Assembly: GCA_963543925.1 (NCBI GenBank)
Contig: CAUUCP010000062.1
Span: 1 to 5,866 of the forward strand
DNA: 5,866 bases
From: Bacteroides_D sp963543925
GTDB lineage: Bacteria > Bacteroidota > Bacteroidia > Bacteroidales > CAJPTX01
Direction: 5' to 3'
The number at the start of each line of letters is the position of its first letter. The first letter of the stretch is position 1. Of this stretch, positions 1-3,901 are shown piece after piece. A program made the translations under genes and the position numbers. Below the pieces are notes generated by a model. The model made no database searches, was not told the DNA's origin, and worked only from the letters and a program-made list of their open reading frames with translations.

Positions 1-775
1 CAAGGAGATACTGGTGAATGGCAAAAAGCTCGACGGTACAACCTTTATCGTAACAGAGGCAACTACCGTCACAGCGGCATTTGAGAAAAAGACCTTTGCT
101 GTAACTACCAATGTAAACAACGAGAAGTGGGGGGCGATAGAGCTTACGGGTGCATCCGACCTCAAGGCAGTTGCGTACGGTACGGAGCTCACCGTAAAGG
201 TTACCGAGAAAGAAGGTTGCAAACTCAAGGAGATACTGGTGAATGGCAAAAAGCTCGACGGTACAACCTTTATCGTAACAAAAGCAACTACCGTCACGGC
301 GGTCTTCGAAAAACAGACCTTTGCTGTAACCAGCAGCGTAAATAACGAGGCGTGGGGTTCGATAGAGCTTACGGGTGCATCCGACCTCAAGGCAGTACCG
401 TATGGTACGGAGGTGACCGTAACGGTGACGCCCGAAGAGGGGTACAAGCTCAAGAGTCTGAAGGCTGGCGACGAGTATATCACCGCGACTAAAGAGTTTA
501 TTGTAAAGGCGGCTACGGAAGTGAAGGCGGTGTTTGAGAAAGAGACCTTTGCTGTAACTACCAATGTAAACAACGAGGGGTGTAGTTCGATTGAGCTTAC
601 GGGTGCATCCGACCTCAAGGCAGTACCGTATGGTACGGAGTTGACCGTAACGGTGACGCCCGAAAAGGGGTACAAGCTCAAGAGTCTGACGGCTGGCGAC
701 GAGGATATCACGAACACGAAACAGTTCACTGTGAAGGCGGCTACGGAAGTGAAGGCGGTATTTGAGCGAGAGACC
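1..775 (+). repeat. Type A repeat block (partial unit plus units 1-3)
   Basis: Bases 1-55 are identical to bases 226-280, an exact 225-bp period, so the partial first unit and unit 1 are near copies. Units 2 (320-547) and 3 (548-775) differ at 13 of 76 residues by my alignment. The 3' half of unit 1 (V-N-G-K-K-L-D-G-T-T-F) differs from that of units 2 and 3 (A-G-D-E-x-I-T-x-T-K), although their 5' halves match closely. The block continues past the left edge of the window, so the total number of units is unknown. Confidence 0.88.
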
Positions 776-2695
776 TTTAAGATTACCCCAAAGGTTACGG
801 GCGAGGGGTGCTCCTTGACGTTCAAGAATGCTGACACGGATGCGACAATCACCGACCTTGGAGCTGTGCCCTTCCGGACAGTAGTAAGGGTAGTACCTGT
901 GGAAAATGACCCGTGGGAATTGGTGTCGCTTATGGTAGAGGATGAAGACATCACAGCCATCAAAATGTTTGTACTTAAGAGCGAGGTGACGGTTTACGCC
1001 GTCTTCCAAAACAAGACTGTACCCACCTTCAGGGTGACTGTAACACAAACCGAGGGCGGGACAATAGCCATCTCAGGTCACACGAAAGAGGCACTGGAAT
1101 GGGTATCGAAAGATACAGAACTTACCGTAGCGGTTACGGAGAAGGAAGGGTACAAACTCAAGAGTCTGAAGGCTGGCGACGAGGATATCACCGAGACTAA
1201 AAAGTTCACTGTAACGAAAGATACAGAAGTAAAGGCGGTGTTCGAGAAAGAGACCTTCAAGCTCCACGAAAATATTGTAGGGACAGGCGCACTGAACTTT
1301 ACTGACGGATTAGGTCAGCCACTAGACCCCGCAGCCGTGCCCTACGGTACGACGGTAAAGGTGGTACCTGTGGAAAATATCCCGTGGGAATTGGTGTCGC
1401 TTATGATAGGGGATGAAGACATTACGACGACCCAAAGCTTTGTACTCAAGAGCGAGGTGACGGTTTATGCCGTCTTCCAAGACAAGACTGTATCCACCTT
1501 CAGGGTGACTGTAACACAAACCGAGGGCGGGACAATAGCCATCCTGGGCTACACAACGGAGGCATTGAAAAAGGTGTCGGAAGATACAGAACTGACGGTA
1601 GCGGTAACTCCCGACACGGAACACGGCTACAAGCTGAAGAGTCTCAAGGCTGGCGAAGAGGATATCACCGAGACTAAAAAGTTCACTGTAACGAAAGATA
1701 CAGAAGTAAAGGCGGTGTTCGAGCTCCTTACCTTCCAGATTACCCCAGATGTTATGGGCGAGGGGTGCTCCCTGACGTTCAAGAATGCTGCCACGGATGC
1801 GACAATCACCGACCTCGGTGCTGTGCCCTATGGGACGAATGTGAAGGTAGTATCTGTACCTAAAGAGGGTTGGGAGTTGAAATCACTCAGTGCTAACGGT
1901 AAGGATATCTTTGCGGCGAAGGAATTCACTATCAAGGAAGCCACCAAAGTAAAGGCAGTGTTTAAGAAGCCTCTTCCGACCTTCAAGGTGACACTTGCAG
2001 CTGCCGAGCACGGTAAGATCGCTATCGAGGGGCACGGTACGGAAAGCTCAATCACCGTAGCACAGGGGACGATATTGACAGTAACGGTGACGCCCGAAGA
2101 GGGATACAAACTGAAGGAACTCAAGGCTGGCGACGAGGATATCACGAACACGAAACAGTTCACCGTGAAGGCAGCTACGGAAGTGAAGGCGGTGTTTGAG
2201 AAAGGGACCTTTGTTGTAAAAACGAGCGTCAATGATGAGAAGGGGGGCGAGATTGAGCTTACGGGCGCTTCCAACCTCAAGGCAGTGGAATATGGTACGG
2301 AATTGACCGTAACGGTTACCGAGAACAAGGGGTACGAGCTCAAAGAGCTCAAAGCGAACGACGAGGATATTATCGCGAACAAAAAGTTCATCGTGAAGGC
2401 GGCTACGGAAGTGAAGGCGGTATTTGAGTCCAAGCAAGGAGGCGCGGTAGAGGATGCGCTGTTGGCAGGCATCGCCGTAGCGCCGAACCCGTTCGCCTCG
2501 CAGTTGCGCATCCTGAACCCCGAGAGCGTCGCAGCACGCTACGAACTGGTCAATGCCTCTGGGATGGTGGTACGTTCGGGGACGCTTTCTGAAAAAGAGG
2601 TTGTGGTGAATACAGAGGCACTGCCCGCTGGTATCTATTTTGTGCGTGTAGAGGCGCAAAATGGCGCGAGAAAGAGTATAGCGGTATCTAAGTAG
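1..2695 (+). CDS. Repetitive T9SS-secreted surface protein with InlB-like beta-repeats (5' end outside window)
   Basis: This is the C-terminal part of a large secreted repeat protein, probably a surface adhesin or stalk. The frame is open from base 2 to a TAG at 2693-2695. The GTG at 14 is not a real start: the codons before it (K-E-I-L) continue the repeat, as shown by the same peptide one repeat later near base 227, so the true start and the Sec signal peptide lie to the left. About 810 residues consist of ten complete 75-84-residue units, each opening with F-x-V/I-T, having a central Y-G-T-x-(V/L)-T-V-x-V segment and a G-Y-K-L-K motif, and closing with V-K-A-V-F-E or a variant. This is typical of the divergent InlB B-repeat (Flg_new) family. 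The last ~75 residues form a T9SS sorting domain. No enzymatic domain is visible. A terminator follows 27 bases after the stop. G+C is visibly higher than in the convergent gene (33/60 at 421-480, hand count). Cargo status is well supported; adhesion is inference. Confidence 0.9.
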   Translation, partial: KEILVNGKKLDGTTFIVTEATTVTAAFEKKTFAVTTNVNNEKWGAIELTGASDLKAVAYGTELTVKVTEKEGCKLKEILVNGKKLDGTTFIVTKATTVTAVFEKQTFAVTSSVNNEAWGSIELTGASDLKAVPYGTEVTVTVTPEEGYKLKSLKAGDEYITATKEFIVKAATEVKAVFEKETFAVTTNVNNEGCSSIELTGASDLKAVPYGTELTVTVTPEKGYKLKSLTAGDEDITNTKQFTVKAATEVKAVFERETFKITPKVTGEGCSLTFKNADTDATITDLGAVPFRTVVRVVPVENDPWELVSLMVEDEDITAIKMFVLKSEVTVYAVFQNKTVPTFRVTVTQTEGGTIAISGHTKEALEWVSKDTELTVAVTEKEGYKLKSLKAGDEDITETKKFTVTKDTEVKAVFEKETFKLHENIVGTGALNFTDGLGQPLDPAAVPYGTTVKVVPVENIPWELVSLMIGDEDITTTQSFVLKSEVTVYAVFQDKTVSTFRVTVTQTEGGTIAILGYTTEALKKVSEDTELTVAVTPDTEHGYKLKSLKAGEEDITETKKFTVTKDTEVKAVFELLTFQITPDVMGEGCSLTFKNAATDATITDLGAVPYGTNVKVVSVPKEGWELKSLSANGKDIFAAKEFTIKEATKVKAVFKKPLPTFKVTLAAAEHGKIAIEGHGTESSITVAQGTILTVTVTPEEGYKLKELKAGDEDITNTKQFTVKAATEVKAVFEKGTFVVKTSVNDEKGGEIELTGASNLKAVEYGTELTVTVTENKGYELKELKANDEDIIANKKFIVKAATEVKAVFESKQGGAVEDALLAGIAVAPNPFASQLRILNPESVAARYELVNASGMVVRSGTLSEKEVVVNTEALPAGIYFVRVEAQNGARKSIAVSK
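776..2209 (+). repeat. Higher-order repeat: three B-C dimers of ~480 bp
   Basis: The array switches here from a monomer to a dimer period. The dimers are 776-1255 (480 bp), 1256-1732 (477 bp) and 1733-2209 (477 bp), each one longer B unit plus one C unit. Bases 1023-1072 equal 1494-1543 (50 bp, no mismatch) and bases 1181-1246 equal 1658-1723 (66 bp, no mismatch), so the first two dimers are the youngest pair. The third dimer is more diverged. Its B unit starts almost like the first B unit, but its C unit ends like type A unit 3. Confidence 0.85.
2459..2692 (+). other. T9SS C-terminal sorting domain of the repeat protein
   Basis: The final ~75 residues have the marks of a type A T9SS sorting domain (Por secretion tail): an opening A-P-N-P-F, a central Y-E-L-V-N-A-S-G-M-V-V strand pair, L-P-A-G-I-Y-F-V-R-V, and a short terminal strand ending K-S-I-A-V-S-K. 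In this family the domain directs passage through the outer-membrane translocon and is cleaved by the PorU sortase, usually with attachment to anionic lipopolysaccharide. A short G-G-A-V-E-D-A linker separates it from the last repeat. Confidence 0.9.
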
Positions 2696-2722
2696 CTCTC
2701 GAGTCTTTTGTCGAATAGAAAT

Positions 2723-2763
2723 CCGCCCTTCTGTCGCTTTGGCAGAGGGGCGGTTTTGTTTGT
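2723..2763 (+). terminator. Rho-independent terminator of the repeat-protein gene
   Basis: The arms CCGCCCTTCTG (2723-2733) and CAGAGGGGCGG (2743-2753) pair over 11 bp with one G-U. The stem can extend by two more pairs (2734-2735 with 2741-2742) around a GCTTT loop. The T-rich tail TTTTGTTTGT follows at 2754-2763. It lies 27 bases after the stop codon on the same strand, as expected for the intrinsic terminator of that gene. Confidence 0.88.
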
Positions 2764-2799
2764 GAGCTGAGGGGGAGGGGGCACTTTTTTAGGACAGTA

Positions 2800-3720
2800 T
2801 CAACGACGCTTACTAATGGCGCGATTCCGAACACGTTCCCTTTTAGAAAATTCCTTCCCTTTCACCTTACGACGCATAATCCCATCTCGTAACTTATGTT
2901 CTTTCAAACAATTCCGATTAGAAGCACTATCATACCCCTTGTCTGCCAGAACGCGTGTCCCCGCGGGAAGTGAGACTTTTTCTAGCAATTTGGGGAATTC
3001 TTTGGTATCACTCTGATTGGCTGGTGTCGTGTTCAGAGCCACCACAAGTCCTCGTTTGTCCGTAAGCACGTGATGCTTATAACCGAAATAATGCTTATTT
3101 CCCTTTTTCACGAAGCGTGCTTCATGATCGATTCCAGAATCGGTGTAACGAAGCTGTTGATAATAGTCACTCTCTTGTTGCTTTTGCGCCTCCGAGCGTT
3201 CATCTTCGCGATCTCCTGCTATTTCTAAAACTTTGGGACAATGGGGTTTACGAGGTGAATTAACAATCGTCGCATCGACTAATGCGTCTGCTTTGATTTG
3301 CAAAATGCCGTGCTCCGCGAGCTGTCTATTTAAGGCATCGAGAAGTTCGTCCCAAAGCTTTAACTGGCTGAGCTCGTTTCGGAAACGACAAATGGTGCTA
3401 TGATCAGGAGCAGGAGCGCTTAAATCGAGCTCTATGAAAGTACTGAATAGGAAAGAGTCGTTGATGCGCTCTTCAGCTTGATAATCACTCAGATGATACC
3501 ACTCTTCCAAGAGTAGAATCTTGAATAGCAAGATGGGGTCGTAGGCGGGATTCCCAATGGCGTTTTTATTCTTTTTGTAGCGTTTGGTGATCGTTTTTCG
3601 GAGCTTATCCCAATCGACGCTCTTGTCTATTTTATAAAGGAAGTGGTGCGCGAGTTTCTCTCGTCTTTTTTGTGTGCATATTTCCACAAATCCTATTTCT
3701 TTCGCTGACTTTGCCTTCAT
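2800..3720 (-). pseudogene. IS5-family transposase, C-terminally truncated
   Basis: This is a DDE transposase of 306 codons from ATG (3718-3720) to TGA (2800-2802). The N-terminal part has the family segment G-N-P-A-Y-D-P-I-L-L-F-K (about residues 56-67), W-Y-H-L-S-D (74-79), E-E-R-I-N-D-S (83-89) and a D-H-S-T-I-C-R-F-R helix-turn-helix-like segment (106-114). The first catalytic aspartate is D149 in L-V-D-A-T, Y-F-G-Y-K-H-H is at 211-217, and the second aspartate is D260 in L-A-D-K-G-Y. The frame stops right after R-N-R-A-I-S-K-R-R, where relatives continue with a V-E-R/Q-x-F-G segment carrying the third catalytic residue (glutamate). I checked the next bases in all three frames and did not find that segment, so this is a real loss of roughly 50 residues, not a frameshift. 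Family members are usually about 340-380 residues. It is probably catalytically dead. A possible SD-like AAAGG (3732-3728) lies 7 bases before the ATG. Confidence 0.85.
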
Positions 3721-3747
3721 CTTAGCGCCTTTAATTATAGCGCTAAG
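3721..3747 (-). promoter_or_regulatory. Perfect inverted repeat abutting the transposase start codon
   Basis: CTTAGCGC (3721-3728) and GCGCTAAG (3740-3747) are perfect 8-bp inverted arms with an 11-bp A/T-rich spacer. The inner arm touches the ATG at 3720. In RNA from the minus strand this would form a hairpin holding part of the possible SD AAAGG (3732-3728) right before the start. In other IS elements such hairpins block translation of read-through transcripts. A dyad operator for a DNA-binding protein would look the same. The repeat is seen directly; the role is inference. Confidence 0.55.
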
Positions 3748-3843
3748 TTACTAAAAATCATTGATATAAATGGTGTCTACCGTGCAATAATCCCAGTAGC
3801 AGTCGACACACTATCTTTTCTAGAAGTTGCAATGTTCCCTATA

Positions 3844-3877
3844 AAAAAATAGCCCCCTTCCAATTTGAAAGGGGGCT
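3844..3877 (-). terminator. Rho-independent terminator of the LRR/beta-repeat gene
   Basis: Read on the minus strand, AGCCCCCTT (3877-3869) pairs perfectly with AAGGGGGCT (3859-3851) around a 9-base loop, followed by the T-run ATTTTTTTA (3850-3842). It begins 24 bases after the stop codon of the minus-strand gene. The plus-strand side has no T tail, so it works mainly for minus-strand transcripts. It should also insulate the IS remnant from the cargo gene's transcript. Confidence 0.88.
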
Positions 3878-3901
3878 CATAAGAGCTTCTAACAAGAGAT
3901 A

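Larger units (their letters stand above)
1..2434 (+). repeat. In-frame tandem array of ~225-252 bp InlB-like repeats
   Basis: After a partial leading unit (1-94), complete units begin at 95, 320, 548, 776, 1028, 1256, 1499, 1733, 1982 and 2210. Unit lengths are 75, 76, 76, 84, 76, 81, 78, 83, 76 and 75 codons, so the reading frame is kept throughout. The units fall into three types by their N-terminal half: A (F-A-V-T-x-x-V-N-N-E and I-E-L-T-G-A-S), B (F-x-I-T-P-x-V-x-G-E-G-C or its relative in unit 6) and C (F-R-V-T-V-T-Q-T-E-G-G-T-I-A-I). The order is A-A-A-B-C-B-C-B-C-A. In this family such units fold as small beta-grasp-like modules strung together to project a binding region from the surface. 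Perfect repeats of 50-66 bp between units show recent duplication or homogenisation. Confidence 0.93.
2791..3840 (-). mobile_element. Truncated IS5-family insertion sequence remnant
   Basis: This is the interval between the two cargo-gene terminators; it holds an IS5-type transposase and its upstream region. The outer limits are approximate. I found no convincing pair of terminal inverted repeats or target duplication, and the transposase 3' end, with whatever end lay beyond it, is missing on the left. The right part (3748-3840) is about 90 bp of non-coding sequence upstream of the transposase and probably includes the surviving IS end. The element cannot move on its own protein, because that protein lacks the last catalytic residue; a full-length relative elsewhere in the genome could act on it only if both ends survived. 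Confidence 0.7.

Noticed and set aside
127..345. Plus-strand 72-codon frame inside the first repeats
   Set aside because: It is a shifted frame of the repeat array with no support of its own.
1..2434. CRISPR array or other non-coding repeat
   Set aside because: The repeats are ~225-252 bp, fully coding, in frame and protein-like, with no short repeat-spacer structure.
1828..2659. Long antisense open frames (227 and 203 codons) opposite the repeat gene, and several of 60-100 codons at 1073-1809
   Set aside because: They run opposite a clear secreted repeat protein, echo its periodicity in reverse, and have no recognisable domain. Low stop density on the other strand of a repetitive, lysine/threonine/valine-rich gene explains them.
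2769..2784. G-run GGGGGAGGGGG as a possible G-quadruplex or regulatory site
   Set aside because: It has only two G-runs in a short gap between a terminator and a damaged IS end; nothing supports a function.
3759..3787. Possible minus-strand promoter for the transposase (TTGCAC at 3787-3782, TATCAATG at 3766-3759)
   Set aside because: The downstream box differs from the Bacteroidota TAnnTTTG consensus at two fixed bases and the spacing is not clearly right, so it is only a weak candidate.
2791..3840. Terminal inverted repeats of the IS: TAGGACAGTATCAACGAC (from 2790) against minus-strand TAGGGAACATTGCAACTTC (near 3842) or AAGATAGTGTGTCGAC (3817-3802)
   Set aside because: Each pairing needs a gap and matches at only about 11-12 of 17-19 positions, which is not clearly above chance. 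The left end also appears to be lost with the transposase C terminus.
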